Positions 1-25,725 of a stretch of 64,000 nucleotides of DNA are shown piece after piece. Made by a program: the position numbers and the translations under genes. The notes beneath the pieces were generated by a model. That model worked only from the letters and a program-made list of their open reading frames with translations. It was not told where the DNA came from and made no database searches. Each line of letters opens with the position of its first letter. Position 1 is the stretch's first letter. The stretch is taken from NCBI RefSeq assembly GCF_030463565.1, contig NC_134662.1, forward strand, positions 3,286,001 through 3,350,000, given 5' to 3'. Source of the stretch: Pelecanus crispus (lineage: Eukaryota > Chordata > Aves > Pelecaniformes > Pelecanidae).

Positions 1-2550
1 ATCACGCTCCTGACAGTCCGGCTGTATGCATTTTTTTAAGGGGCCGGCGAAGCGACAGCATCGGAAAGCCGCTGATTGCCAGGGGATCTGCAGCTCATCT
101 CACCGATGTGGCCTTGGCTCCCACCTGCAGCCACGGGGCAGCTCGCACCAGTTTCCAGTTTCTCACACCTTGTCACATTAAGAGAGGACGCTGATCCCCA
201 CAGTTTCCTTCCACCTGCAGCCCGGGGCTGCCGCCCGAGATCTCGCAGGAAGATTTACAAGTCCCTCAGCCAGCCAGGTCTCCAAGGGGGGGAAGGAGCC
301 CCACTGCGATTCAAGGCACTGAACGCCTTTCGCTCCGTTTGCACCGTGGAAGTCGCGTCCGGACTCTGCTACAGGAGCCAGCAATGACACCGGGGAGGCA
401 GGGAAACTGAAACTATGCGTGGAGGGAAGACGATACGGCCAGGGAACTGGGCGAGAAACAATTGTCCCTGGATACTCGCAGAGGATCCCGACACTCATCT
501 GACCTCGTTTACTCCTGCTCTGACGTCCTACCGGAGCTCCTCTGGGACCGGCGGGATGCTCCAGGCACAGATATCGGGATGGACACACGGCTAACCGGCT
601 CACGCCGATCCGGAGGCAGCACCGAACACAAACACGCACCAGTTTGGATCAAAGGGTCATGGGATCGGGTACAAACGCTTCTCTTCATCCTAGAGACTGA
701 CTGTCTTTCTCCCTTTCCCCGAGTTTTGCTCGTCAAAAGGCTTTTAATTACAAATTAAAACCAGTCTCTTCAAATTTGAGGTTAGGGCTGGTTAAGAGCA
801 TAGTTAAGAGCAACTGTTTATTGCTTTGACTACGCAAGATAACAAGTAGGATTCTAATTGTTTGCCACAGAAGTCTTCTCTTTCAATAAACGCAGCATCC
901 TGAGAGTGGGAAAAAACCCTCAAGTGTCAATTTTAATCAAGATTAAACCACAGTTCTCAAGCATTTCGGCTCCGTCTCAAATGCAGATCAGGAATTTCAC
1001 AGCCTCCCCCCGCCCCCAATTTTTAAGTCGGACACCTGCGGGGGACTCGATTCTGCAGAGTTAAAACCCAGCACTGGGGCAGCACCTTATCCGCCAAACG
1101 AGGTCTCCAGTAAGACAGGCAGCGCAAGCAAACCATCGCAGCGCCTCGATATAAGCATAAATTTCTTCCCTGATTTGCGTCCCATGCCGACATCCATATT
1201 CTCACGCCAGGAAAGCAACTGTAATTTTTAATTCTGCTTTAAAAGTCGCAAAACACAAAGCGAACCCACCGCGTTCACCGTGCCACATTAATTCCACCCA
1301 GCCACGGCCGGCCCAGCACCTCTACAAAGCGGAGCTCCTGGTTAAGCCCACAATGCGGCTAAAGATCATCATCAGGCCCCGCTACCACAATACAAGAAGA
1401 TGCATATATGAGCAAAAAATAAATTAAAAAAAAAAAGGCATAAAAAGAGTTGCAGATCAGCAGAAAATGAAGAACTACTTTCATTCACCACCAAATTTAT
1501 TAAGAGCTCATGCCTTGCAAAACCCTCCCCTGAGTTACTAACGCAATTAAGGCTTGGTGGAAAAATCCCACCATCTCACCCATGTTTGGGTTGCGCCTCT
1601 TCACTCCCTCTTTCACCAGAACAAGCCTAAACAGGGGCCAGAATGAATATTAAACAAGAATGGCTCCTCTCTAATAAACCGCTCAGTTTCTCTCTGTCTT
1701 TTTTTTTTTTTTTTTAAAAAAAAGTTGTTTAAATACATCATCTCCAGCAAACCATCCAGCCTTTCTCTTCCTGATCATGCTCCAGAAGTGCCCACATACT
1801 GCAATTTCCAACCAGGACCAGCAGAAACATTCAGAAATAAAACATTTCCTTAAAAAAAAAAAACCCAAAAAAAAATCCCCAACACTTTTTAAAATGACAG
1901 GCTGACCTTTTAGCTCCGCTGCACACAACTTCAACCATCATTAGGCTGTAAATTCTTCCAGGCAGAGACCTTCCCTACCCATGTCTATAAAGCGCTTATT
2001 ATATAAGTTATGGTTTCGATAGCCAAGACAATTAACAGCACGGGGAACACGGCTAATCTTGAGCTCGGACCAGCAACAAACTCTTACCAAGAGTCCTTGA
2101 GCCGAGAGAAACTTTTGCTGCCCGACCTCCCGTCGCCCCGCAGGCCAGAGGGTCTCCAGGAGGCCGGCCGAGAGCACGCGAGAGCCGCGCGCGGTACGGG
2201 CGGTCACATCGGCTACCGGTGCACGACAGGAACCGACGTTTTCAACATACAAACGCCAGGATTTAAAAGTTCTGGTAAAAGGAAGCCCCAGGTGCCGGCA
2301 GTCCGGCTCCACGCACCGGTCCGAGGGCTTTTCCCACGCTACCGAAACAACGCAAGCGACAAAGCCCTTTCCCCGGGCAGCAACCGGCTCGCCTCCCGTT
2401 TCAGACGACGGTCACCGCAGCAATCTGCCCGTGACTTTGCCTCCTGCCATCAGCCTCACAAACGCGGCGCTCCCGGGGAAGCCGGCGATAACCTTCAGCT
2501 CTGTCTCGGGAGGTACCTGAAGGCTCGATTCCCGACCCACCGCCTCAAAC
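1..2550. other. Non-coding stretch, probable ZBTB7A intron 1 or upstream DNA
   Basis: No exon is recognised here. The sequence is moderately AT-rich with A/T runs near 1420 and 1700-1870, and becomes GC-rich after about 2050. In human the gene left of MAP2K2 is ZBTB7A, transcribed away from MAP2K2 on the same strand. This block would therefore be intron 1 of ZBTB7A if the GC-rich block at 2550-4480 is its promoter. That assignment rests on synteny only. Confidence 0.35.
1945..2012. repeat. Possible ancient MIR/L2/CR1-L3-like 3' end
   Basis: The text around gtaaattcttccaggcagag, followed by an acc-ttccc stretch and tataaagcgctta, resembles the 3' tail shared by old tetrapod SINE/LINE families (a taaactcttgaggcaggga-type core followed by gtctgtaaagcgctta). 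It is short and diverged, so the family cannot be fixed by eye. Confidence 0.35.
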
Positions 2551-4480
2551 TCCAGAGCCTTGAGACGACGGGGAAGACGAGGAAGCGTCACGACCCTGGC
2601 CAAGCGGAGCGGCCTCCCCTTTGCTGCGAGCGAGGGATGCTGCCCCTCATGTCAACCTCCGCAGCAAGCCGCCGGCCTCCGCTGCTGCGCAGGTCCAGCG
2701 GCGGGGAGAGGCTTATCCCGGCGGGCTCCGGCAGGGCAGCCCGCTCCGCAGGGCCCGGCGGCGGCTCTCGGGGCCCCAGCCCCCGAGGCGGGGGGGATTA
2801 TCACTGCGAAACGCCGCCGGCTGCCCGACCTCCCTCTCCCCCCCCCCCCCGCGCACGGGACTGGGTGCGGAGCCGGCCGGGGGGAGATAAGGAAGGGGTG
2901 GGGGGGGTGGGGGGGGTGGAAAAAACCAACCAGAAAACACACAAACCAAAAAAACCCAACAGAACGAAGGCAGGGGCAGCAGGCAGGCCGGGCCGGCCTC
3001 CCCCAGGCCAGCTCCCCGCGGTGACGACCTTGGGGTGCTCGGGGACAGGAGGGGGAGCCCCGGCGGGGGAGGCGGGGAGGGAGCGGCCCGGCCCGGCCCG
3101 GCCCGGCGCCCCCGCACGGGTCGGCCCAGCCGCGGCCGGGCTGGCCAGGACGCACGCCCCGGGGGACCCCACCCAGCGGCCGGCCCCCGGCCGCCCCCTC
3201 CTCCTCCTCCTCCTCCTCCTCCTCCTCCTTCTCGCCGGGTCGGGCCGGGCCGAGCCGCCCCCCCGCAGCCCGCTGGCGGCGGGGCCCACAGGGAGCCTTG
3301 GCCGGGCGCCACGACCCCACCCCTTCCCCCGGGCGGGCCGCCGCCAATGGAGGCCGGGCGGGGGAGGGGGCGGGGGGCGCCCAGGCGAGGTGCCGGCCCC
3401 GCGGCCACCGCCCGGGCTCCCTCGGGCTCCCCCGGGCCGGGCCGGGCCGGGCAGGGCCGGGGCCGCGGCGGGGCCGGGGCGGGCGGGGGGCGCGGGCCCG
3501 CCCGGGGAGGCAGCGCAGGCCCCGCCGCGCCTGTCCTCGGCCACCCCGCACCCCGCGCGCCGCCCGCCATTGGGCCGGGCAGGGCGGCGGGCGGGCTCGC
3601 GGGGCGGAGGGCGCGCCCCGATTGGCCCCGCCCGCTGCCCATCAACACGCCTCCCACTCGCCGCGCGCGCGGGGCCGCCCGGGAAACGTAGTCCGCGCGC
3701 TCCCTCGCACCTGCGGGGCGGCGGCGCCGCCGGACTACAACTCCCAGGAGCCCCCGCGCCGCGCCCCCCCCCCCCCCCCCCGCCCCGCAGGGCCCTTCCC
3801 CCCCTCCGCGACCCCCCCAGCACGGCCCGGCCAAGTACAACGTATGCAGGCGGGGGGGGGGGGGGGGGGGAGCTGCCCCGGCCCGGCCCGGCCCCCCCCG
3901 GCCCGCCGCCCCCCAACCCCCCCACCCCGCCCCCCCAACCCCAGCGCTGCCCCCGAGGGGGGGGGGGTCCGGGCCTCCATTCCCCCCCTCCCCCGGGCCG
4001 ACCCCCGCCCGCCGCACCCCCCCCGCGCCCCCCCCCCCCTCCCCGTACCGGGCGGGGGCCGAGCGGTCCGAGCGAGCGGAGCGGGCCGCGCCGTGCCGAG
4101 CCGGGCCGGGCCGAGCCGTGCGGGCGGGCGGAGCAGGCTCTGGCCGCCCCGCGGGAGCTGCTCGCCGAGGCCCGTATGCGGCTCCTTCCTGCTCCGGCCG
4201 GGGCCGCCCCGCTCTTAAAGGGGCCGCGCACCGCCCCCCCCCCGCCCGCCCGCCGCCCCCCCCGCGCCCGCCGCCTCGGGGCGCAGCCTCCCGGCCGGGG
4301 GGGGGCGCCCCCCGCAGCGCGCGGCTCCGCGCGAGGGGAGGGCGGGGGCGCGGGGCCCCTTTAAGAGCCCCCACAGCCCCCTCACCCCCCGCCCCGCGCG
4401 GCGTGGGCCGCTCCCCGCGTCCCCGCCCCGGCCCCCCGCGGGGCACCTCGCACCGCGCCTCCCCGCGCCCCCCGGGGCAC
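2550..4480. promoter_or_regulatory. Large CpG-rich promoter island (probably ZBTB7A 5' end)
   Basis: Extreme C+G content with very many CpG, homopolymeric C and G runs, GC boxes (ccgccc, gggcgg), three CCAAT elements and two ZNF143-like motifs. Long frames are open on both strands here, but they are composition artefacts rich in Pro, Gly, Ala and Arg with no family signature. Two CCAAT boxes (3569-3573 and 3621-3625) lie in minus orientation, which fits transcription leftward. The human neighbour in that position and orientation is ZBTB7A, whose first exon is non-coding. A candidate minus-strand splice donor, cgcag|gtgcgag, lies near 3709-3717, but nothing fixes the exon. Confidence 0.6.
3569..3750. 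promoter_or_regulatory. CCAAT pair and two opposed ZNF143-type motifs
   Basis: ATTGG (CCAAT on the minus strand) occurs at 3569-3573 and 3621-3625, 52 bp apart. ggactacaactcccaggag at 3732-3750 matches the ACTACAANTCCCAG element bound by ZNF143/ZNF76. gggaaacgtagtcc at 3681-3694 is a weaker copy in the opposite orientation (ggactacgtttccc). This is typical of a TATA-less housekeeping promoter and could fire in both directions. Confidence 0.6.
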
Positions 4481-5145
4481 CCCCCGCGCCCCCGGACCCC
4501 CCGTGTCACCCCACGGGGCACCCCCCGCGCCCCCACGCCCCCCGTGTCACCCCGCGGGGCACCCCCCCGCTCCCCCGGACCCCCCCCGTGTCACCCCACG
4601 GGGCACCCCCCGGACCCCCCCGTGTCACCCCACGGGGCACCCCCCCCACTCCCCCCGTGTCACCCCACGGGGCACCCCCCCCCCGCTCCCCCCATGTCAC
4701 CCCCCGCGGCACCCCCCCCCCGCTCCCCCCATGTCACCCCCCGCGGCACCCCCCCCCCCGCTCCCCCGTGTCACCCCACGGGGCACCCCCCCCACTCCCC
4801 CCGTGTCACCCCACGGGGCACCCCCCCCACTCCCCCCATGTCACCCCACGGGGCACCCCCCCCCCCCGCTCCCCCGTGTCACCCCACGGGGCACCCCCCC
4901 CACTCCCCCCATGTCACCCCCCGCGGCACCCCCCCCCCCGCTCCCCCGTGTCACCCCACGGGGCACCCCCCCACGCCCCCAGACCCCCCCGTGTCACCCC
5001 CCCCACCATGTGTCACCCCATAAGGTACCTCCCCACGCCCCTGCCCCCCACACCCCAGTCACCCCCCCCACAGGCCACCTCCCCACGACACCAAACCCAC
5101 CCGTGTCACCCCCCCACGCGTCACCCCACAGGGCACCCCTCCGCG
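4460..5145. repeat. GC-rich minisatellite, unit about 30-37 bp
   Basis: The core gtgtcaccccacggggcacc recurs about 15-18 times, separated by C-rich spacers of variable length (actccccc or gctccccc). Variants carry ccgcggcacc in place of cacggggcacc. The array lies immediately beyond the CpG island. Long frames through it are products of the repeat, not genes. Confidence 0.9.
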
Positions 5146-5249
5146 CCTGCAGCCCCCCCGCACGTCACCCCTCCTCCTCCCCCCCACCCCCGTGTCCCTC
5201 AGGATCCCCCCAGTCCCCTGCCCCCCCCCCCCCCCCCCACGCTGGGAAA

Positions 5250-6559
5250 GGGACACGAAGAGAAGCTCTGCCCAAGGTCACCGGTGGGCTGGGAGCCAGC
5301 CCGGCGGGGACAGGGGACAGGGACAAACCTGCCGGAGCCACCACCCCCTGCCTGCCCCGGGCAGGACACCAGCGGTGGCCCCCACCCATGAGCAGAGCTC
5401 TCGTCTACATCCCCACCATTCCGCTCCAGAGTGAACGGCTCCTTAAGGCCGGTTTCCTGCAGGTTGCTGGGCTCATCCACGCGTGGAACAGCGGCTGCCG
5501 TCGGGCACCCAGCCCCGGCAAGATTTTAGGGAAGATTTTTGAATTAATAATAATTTTTAAAAATTAATTAAAGGCAGAGAAAGAACAGAAAAGGCTTTGA
5601 TCCAAAGACCCCCCCCAGGGGCTCCCAGGGACCTCTGCTCCGGCCCCACAGCCCAGCTCCCCTGGGATTTTCCCATTTTTCCCCTTTTTTTCCTTAAATA
5701 ACCCCACTCAGCTCCCCCCGGGCCACGGAGGGCTCCCCCCGCACCCCACATCCCCTGCGCCGGGGAGAGCCCCGGGGGGGTTGGGGCCATTAACCCCCAG
5801 CTGCAGGTGGGGAAACTGAGGCAGGACGGGAAAACCCGGCCGTAAGCGGGGCTTGAGGGGAGCCTGGGCCCCAGCTCCACGCGTAGGTGGGGGGGGACAC
5901 AGGGTAGGGTGCAGGGGGCCGGGGTGGGGGCCCCCCAGGCTGCACCCCAGGGCTGGGCCCTGCCACGCGCCGGCGGCCGCACGCTCGCCGGCTGCTTTCG
6001 CTTTCCCCTGCCACGGCCGGGGGCACGCCCAGAGCCCCCCCCCGCCCAAAGATGAAGCCCCAGCGCAGCCCCTCGGCCCCCCAAAAAGCCCTTCCCACAC
6101 CGGGGCACCCCCAAACCGCCTGCAACACCGATCTGGAGAGCACCCACACATGTTGGGGGGGGGGGACAGGACCCCAAACACCCCCACCCTGTCCCACAGT
6201 GGAATCGGGGGTGGGGGTTCCCCTTCCTCCAGCCCCCCCCTTCCCCCCTGCACCCCCAAAATGCCTCCGTGCCACAGGGGCCATGATCCCCCCCAGCCTG
6301 GGGACCCCACAAGACCCCCACCAAAACCTGCCCCAGCTCACATGGGCAGGGGGGGTTTATCCTGGTTGCTGCAGGACTGCCCAGACCCCCGGGGGACCCC
6401 AAAGAGGTAAAAAGAGGCAAAACCAGGACCCCCCAAAAGTGCCACCCCGGGATCTTCGCATCAGGGACCCCACAGTGGGGACAGCACCCAGGCGGGTGCC
6501 CAGCGTCGCCTCCCCAGAGCCCTGGCATCACCAATGGCACAAGAACTCCACAAAATAAA
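5250..6559 (+). other. No recognised gene; candidate plus-strand transcript end
   Basis: C-rich sequence with no family match. A clear AATAAA at 6554-6559, followed by a T-rich stretch, would end a plus-strand transcript near 6580. A 168-codon plus frame runs up to it (6052-6558), but its composition (Pro, Gly, Thr) looks non-coding. A lncRNA divergent from the CpG island is possible but not shown. Confidence 0.3.
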
Positions 6560-6646
6560 GTTATTTTTCAATTCGGGGCCTGATTTCAATTTTGCCAGCG
6601 CTGCCCTGGGCTGGCAGAGCCCGGCTTCACCTCTCCCTGCCTCTTT

Positions 6647-6723
6647 TCACCCCAAATATTGAAGAGCCGCAAAGATTTCACCCCAAATATTGAAGAGCCG
6701 CAAAGATTTCACCCCAAATATTT
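6647..6723. repeat. 31-bp tandem duplication (about 2.4 copies)
   Basis: The unit caccccaaatattgaagagc followed by cgcaaagattt is repeated exactly in tandem, and a third partial copy ends in aaatatttcag. Identical copies suggest a recent slippage event. Confidence 0.9.
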
Positions 6724-6999
6724 CAGAGTCAATCCCGGCTCCCCTGGGACAGGGTTTTGGGCATGGCACCATCCCCAGACCCCGCATCGAGCTGCCTCGT
6801 GCCGAGATAATTCCGTTATCGCCTGCTTCTGCCGGAGGCAGCCACCGGTGCATCCCGGCGCGAGCCACCGGCGCATCCCAGCACGGCCGTGTCCCCAAAC
6901 GCGGTCAGTGACATCGCTCCCGTCCGGGGAGGACGCGCCGGGCTGCTGGCTTTGCAGGGGTTAAAGCCACTTGGGGCACAACCAAGAATAGAAAAGGCC

Positions 7000-9116
7000 T
7001 GTAAATGTAAAGTGTCATTTATTATTTTTTTTTCCCCCCCATGATGAAAATATCAAGTTTAAAAAAAAAAAAAAAAAAAACCAGCAACAACAAAACGCTC
7101 CACACACTTTCTCCTCCTCCAAAACCCAGCACCAAAACCAACTGAAAACATCTTAAAATCTTTATGAACTGTCCCCGTTCCCCATCTCCCACTTAAATTA
7201 AGATGCAAAAAAACATAACGCCCAGCACCCCCGTGTCTCCTGGGTGCTGGGCACGAGCTGAGCCAGCAAGCACAGACCCCCCCAAATCTGGGGTCTCCCC
7301 CCCCCCCCGGGTTTGCCTTGGGGGGCCGCAGCTGCTCCCGGCGCTGGCCCTGAGCCGGGCAGCGACTTCGCCCTTTGCTGGGGAAGGGGACAGGAAGGGG
7401 TTACGAGGGGTTTGGGGTTACCAAGTCCCGGCACTCGCTTTTGGGGGGCTCTCATGGTGGGAGCCGAGCACAGGCAGAGGGGACGTCAGCCGCCAGCCCG
7501 ACGGGGCAAAAAAAAAAAAAAAAACCAAACCCAACAAACCAGCCTGAAAAGAAGGAAAACACACAAAAAGGATCCCACCAAGCTTCCAAAAATCATCTCC
7601 TCATGGGGGGCTTGGGGACTGCAGAGCCCCGCGTGGGGGGAGCAGGGGGGCAAGTCACCCAAAAATACATCCAGGTGGTGGAAAAGGAGGTGCCGCCATC
7701 CCCCCGGCGCCGGCCGGGATGGATCCGGATGCTTTGCCGGGGCTCAGCCCTCGCAGCCGCAGGGCCACGGCCGCCGCGGGCCCCAGGGGGGTTTGCAGGG
7801 TCCTTCCTGGGCAGGAGGGGACGCGACAGGGAGGTGCGGGGCAGGGGGGGACGTCAGCCCCGCTCAGGCCGAGGTGGCCTTGGAAAAACCCCGCGGCCTC
7901 GGGACAACGCGGCTCTCGCTGGGTGGGTTTAATCCCCGCCCTGCAACGCCCAGCCTATGCACCCCGCACCTCCCGGCCGAGGGGAGCGGGGGGCTCCGGG
8001 GGGGTCCAGTGGGGAGCCCGGGGGCTCGGCTACAGCCACGATGGCCGAGGCCGCCCGTGGGATGGGCGAGAGGCAGCTGGAGGGGGAAAACCCCGCAGCC
8101 TGGAGGGGCTTCACCCGTCCCCAGGAGATGGCGGGGTCAGGAGAGGGACCCCACTTTGGGCCAGGCCGGCTCTGCCCCGGCCACGGTGGGCAACGGGGCT
8201 CTGCCTCCCACCTCTCCGCACTGGAAGGAGCCAGAGGAGAGCCCGTGCTCTCCCCTCGGCACCGAAAGGTGCGAGCCACGGCTTGCCACGGAGCCGCGGT
8301 CCCGGGGGAGCCGCTCACGCATCCGCCGGATTCCCTCCCGCTGTGAGCCAAGAGCTCGGCCTGCGCTCAAGAGATCAAGACCCTTCATTAAATATCCAGT
8401 GTGTGACAAGAACAGGCTTTAAAACAATGGTTTAAAAAGAAAACAAAAGAAAATACAAATCTCTCCTCTCCTCCACCCGCAGAGGGGCCGGAGGGAGCTC
8501 ACCGCTACGCTCTTCTCCAGCTCAGCCATAAACCATCCCGCAGGGCTCCTGCCCGCGTCGGCAGGGCACCCACCTCGGCCCCGGCCCTCCCGGGCAGGAC
8601 GGTGCCACAGTTTCGGGCCACCCTCGACTGGGTTTCTCTATTCCTGGCCCCACTGACTTCTCCTCCCCAGAGCCCACATGAAAAAAAAAACCAGGGAGGA
8701 GGTGAAGCATCTGCTGTGCAGCCCCTCCTCCCCATCCCCTGCCACCGTCTCACACACACATGCAAGCGTGCACACACACGATTATTTTCTTTTTTTTTTT
8801 TTTTTAACCCAAGTGAACATGTCTCAAAAAAAAAAAAAAAAGAGAAAAATTAACATAAGCAGCACCACATTTCCCAAGTGTCAGGAGCTCCAGAGCTGGA
8901 GCAGAGGCCTGGAACACCCCCACATCAACAGAAACCAACCCCGCTTTGGCTGGGGGTCGGCCGATAAAGACGCTTCCGAGGGGACGGTGCTTTGCCGCTG
9001 GGACGCGAGGCGAGAAGGGGCCGGGGAGAAGGAAGGAGGGCAGTTCTGTCATTTACTGAAGGAGAGGAAATGGTGACAGAGGCAGATGTACTGACACCAG
9101 GCGGTCGGCTCGGCCC
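7000..9116 (-). other. MAP2K2: Probable MAP2K2 3' UTR
   Basis: This minus-strand DNA follows the MAP2K2 stop codon (9117-9119) directly. The only AATAAA I find below the stop on this strand is at 7018-7023, in aataaatgac. It is preceded, reading leftward, by A- and T-rich sequence typical of a 3' end, giving a 3' UTR of about 2.1 kb. It contains poly-A/poly-T runs near 7062-7080, 7508-7522, 8790-8810 and 8826-8840. An earlier non-canonical site could be used instead. Confidence 0.5.
7018..7023 (-). terminator. MAP2K2: Polyadenylation signal AATAAA, MAP2K2 candidate
   Basis: tttatt on the plus strand reads AATAAA on the minus strand, about 2.1 kb after the MAP2K2 stop. No competing AATAAA was noticed in between. 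Confidence 0.45.
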
Positions 9117-20020
<10,904 letters not shown>

Positions 20021-20330
20021 GGCCGGGCCGGGCCGCGCCTGCGGGGCCTAGCGGGGGCGCGGCCGCGCGGCGCGGGGGCGCGCGGGGGCGGGGCCAGAGG
20101 GGGCGGGGCCGCGCGGGGCCTATGGGGGGCCGCGGGGCCGCGCGGGGGGCGGGGCTATAAGGGGCGGTGCCGGGAGGGGCGGGGCCTGGGAGGGGGCGGG
20201 ATCGCGAAGTCTCGCGAGAGTTCGCGGAGAGGGCGGGGGCGGCCATGGCGGAGGGCGGGAGCCGAGGGCGGGGGAGGCGGCGGGCGCTAATTGCGCCGGC
20301 AGTAATTAGCGAGCCAGTGATTAGCAGGAG
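20021..20330. promoter_or_regulatory. MAP2K2: MAP2K2 CpG-island promoter with TCTCGCGAGA element
   Basis: Dense CpG and GC boxes lie directly upstream of the MAP2K2 start. The perfect 10-bp palindrome TCTCGCGAGA sits at 20210-20219, about 190 bp from the ATG; this element marks many TATA-less, often bidirectional, vertebrate promoters. On the other side, a well-placed plus-strand ATG in ggccATGGCGGagg lies at 20245, in a 75-codon basic frame of unknown meaning. Exact start sites cannot be seen. Confidence 0.7.
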
Positions 20331-22326
20331 CCCCCCCATCCCCTGCCTGCCCTGCCCGCTCTGCCTGCTCTGCCTGTCCTGCCCGCGCCCTGCCCGCGCT
20401 GCCCTCCCGCCTGACCCCGGGCACAGGCCCAGAGGATGCTCGAGGCCCCTAACGAAGCCAGGCAATAATTAATTAGCCGGGCTAATTAAGCAGCCCCGGG
20501 GGCACCGTGGCGCCGGGCGGGCGCCCTTTGCTCGGTTCCAGGGGTTCCCGGCTCTGCCGCGGGGCCGTAAATCGGGGAGCGGCCTGCGCCGCTGCCGCCC
20601 GGTCAGAGGGCGTCGAGCAGCAGATAAGGGGCCGCGGCCTTGTCCCCGCACCACACCTCGGTCACACGACGCCTTACTCACCCTGCGTGTCCCCACGTGA
20701 AGGGGATCCCGGGGGAAGAGGCTCATCTGGAGGGTGATGCGCGTTGGGCTGACATCCTCACCGCAGGGCAATGGGGAGGGATGAACGTGGTGGCCAACAA
20801 ACCGTAGCGTGTTCGGCCCCCAGACAGCCATGGGGGAAACTGAGGCACGGAGGGTGCAGGCAGCCCCGCCGGCAGGCAGCGGCTGGGCAGGCAGCAGAAC
20901 GCAGGCATCCGGGCCAGCCCTGGCCGCGGGGAGCGGAGGGGACCAAGGTTTGCTGTGGAGGAAGCCGTAAGTGGTAGTGTCCTTGTCAACGTCTTCCCCA
21001 GATGTTGTTCTCGCCACCTATGTGATTAACGCCAACATGCTCATCTGAAAAAAAAAGGAAATTGTCCCCAAAAATGGGTGAAAGTTCATGGGCAATCACA
21101 GCGCTTGGACTTCGCTCACCAGCCCCGGGCCCCTCCTGCTCCGCTTGGCGGAGGAGGACAAAAACATTTGGCTAATGAGTTACGGAGCGCAGCGGGTCCG
21201 TCCCCAGGGTGGCCCTGCCATTGCTCACCACCATCCTCCCAATCTCAGGGACGGGAGATTTTGCAATCCAGGACGTTATTTCTGTGCAGTTGGAGTTTAA
21301 ACTTTGCCACTTGGGTCAGGGCACCACAGAGGAGGAGGTTGCTGGGCTCGATGTCCACCCCGCTCCCCTGCGCGCCGAGGGGATTGAGAAGACAGGACGG
21401 ATCCGTGGGAGTGGGATCTCACACAGGTATGTCCTGCCTGCCAGTGCTCAACAGGGTCCTTCTACCTGACGGTCCCACGGGGCCATCAGGGCTCGCTGGA
21501 AGGACTGAGGATGAGGGACAGGGTGCAATAAAGCCCCTCGCCTGGGTTGGCCAACCAAACATCACGGTAATGACAACCATCCCCAAACCTGGCTTGAAGG
21601 ACACTTGAGTCGGTGCTTAATAGGTTGGGCAGTTTGGTGATGGGTTGGGTGGAGTGGGTTGGGCAGTTGGGTGGTGGGTTGGGTAGTTGGGTGGTGGGTT
21701 GGTTGATCAATCAGTCAGACAGTTGACTGGTCTGTCAGTTGGTCAGTGGGTTGGTTATTTGGTCAGTCAATCAGTTGGTCAGTTGGCCAACAGGTTGACC
21801 GTTTGGTCTGTTTCTTGATCACTTCATTGACTTGGCTGGTCAATGGGTTGGTCAGTTGGTCAACTGGTTGGTCAGTTGGTCGGTTAGTTGGGTTATCAGT
21901 CGGCTGATGTCCGTTTGGGCAACTGGTCAGCTGGCCCGTTGGTTGTCTCTGAGTCCGGGGTCTCCAGCAGTGCCTGGGGTGGCAGTGGCAGAGCAGGGAG
22001 AGTCCCCTCCTTCGGGCCGGCTGGTGGCAGGAGTCTCCTCCCCTCTGCTCGCCACCCAAAATGATTAACCTGAGCTTCCCCAGCTCACCCTTGTGGGACA
22101 GGGCTGGACAGTGGGAGCTGACCCAGCCCTTGGCTCTGGGTGCTCATCCTGCTCCCACACTTGGAGGGCACGGTGGGGCTGGGGCAGCTGGGTGCCTGCG
22201 GGGAGCCCACTGTGTGCTTCTCTTGCGGGGCAAAATAGAGGATTTGGGAGTTTCAGCTGCTGGAAGGAGGTGGGGGGGCCGCTGCCGTGCCCCCGAGCCC
22301 CTGCACGCCTGCGCTCTCCCTCCTAC
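20330..22326. other. MAP2K2-CREB3L3 intergenic DNA
   Basis: No gene was recognised. Holds an AT-rich patch of attaatta-type repeats near 20280-20490 and the ggttggtcagt repeat tract at 21610-21960. A non-coding first exon of CREB3L3 must lie somewhere before 22718, because the first coding exon is preceded by a splice acceptor, but I cannot place it. Confidence 0.5.
21610..21960. repeat. Degenerate (GGTTGGTCAGTT)n tandem repeat
   Basis: Imperfect repeats of gggttgggtagttgg and ggttggtcagttggtc run for about 350 bp with an underlying 4-bp tendency (ggtt/ggtc/agtt). The tract is strand-asymmetric (G and T rich). Confidence 0.85.
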
Positions 22327-22575
22327 ATGCACGTAGGGCTTTGCCAGATGTGCCCACATATGCCAGCACACGCGTGTGCGCATGTTGTCACACCCACATC
22401 TGCGTGGGCACACACGTGCGTGCTGCATGGTCACACGGTTGCATATACACACAGCTCTGCACACGCGTTTGCCAGCGTGGCCGCGTGTGCATCCAGCCGT
22501 GCATGCATACGCACGGTCACACATGTGCACACGCGTGTAGATACCCCTCCCCGTGGTCCTGCACACACGTGCCCG
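22327..22575. repeat. Alternating purine-pyrimidine CA/TG tract upstream of CREB3L3
   Basis: Long run of imperfect cacacgtg, tgtgcaca and gcatgcac steps, with almost strict purine-pyrimidine alternation. It is a likely Z-DNA-forming and mutable tract. It lies 150-400 bp before the first coding exon of CREB3L3. Similar tracts lie at 39905-40200 and 43090-43215. Confidence 0.8.
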
Positions 22576-22720
22576 TACCCAAACATGCTCCCTGCTCCCG
22601 CTCTCCAGCCCCATGCCCGATTCGGGGTGTCCCTGGGGCCATGCAGCTTGGAGGTTGGGGGGGAGGTGGGGGGCAACCACGGGGACTGGGTTCGGGACCT
22701 GACGCTGCTGCCCCGCAGCC

Positions 22721-25725
<3,005 letters not shown>

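Noticed and set aside
2010-4536. Very long open frames on both strands (784 and 607 codons)
   Set aside because: They lie in an extreme GC island where stop codons are rare. Several overlapping frames are open at once, the translations are Pro/Gly/Ala/Arg low-complexity, and no family motif is present.
4118-5567. Repetitive HPTGHPP/TPRGTPP-type proteins
   Set aside because: All three forward frames are open because the minisatellite unit lacks stops. The repeat, not a gene, explains them.
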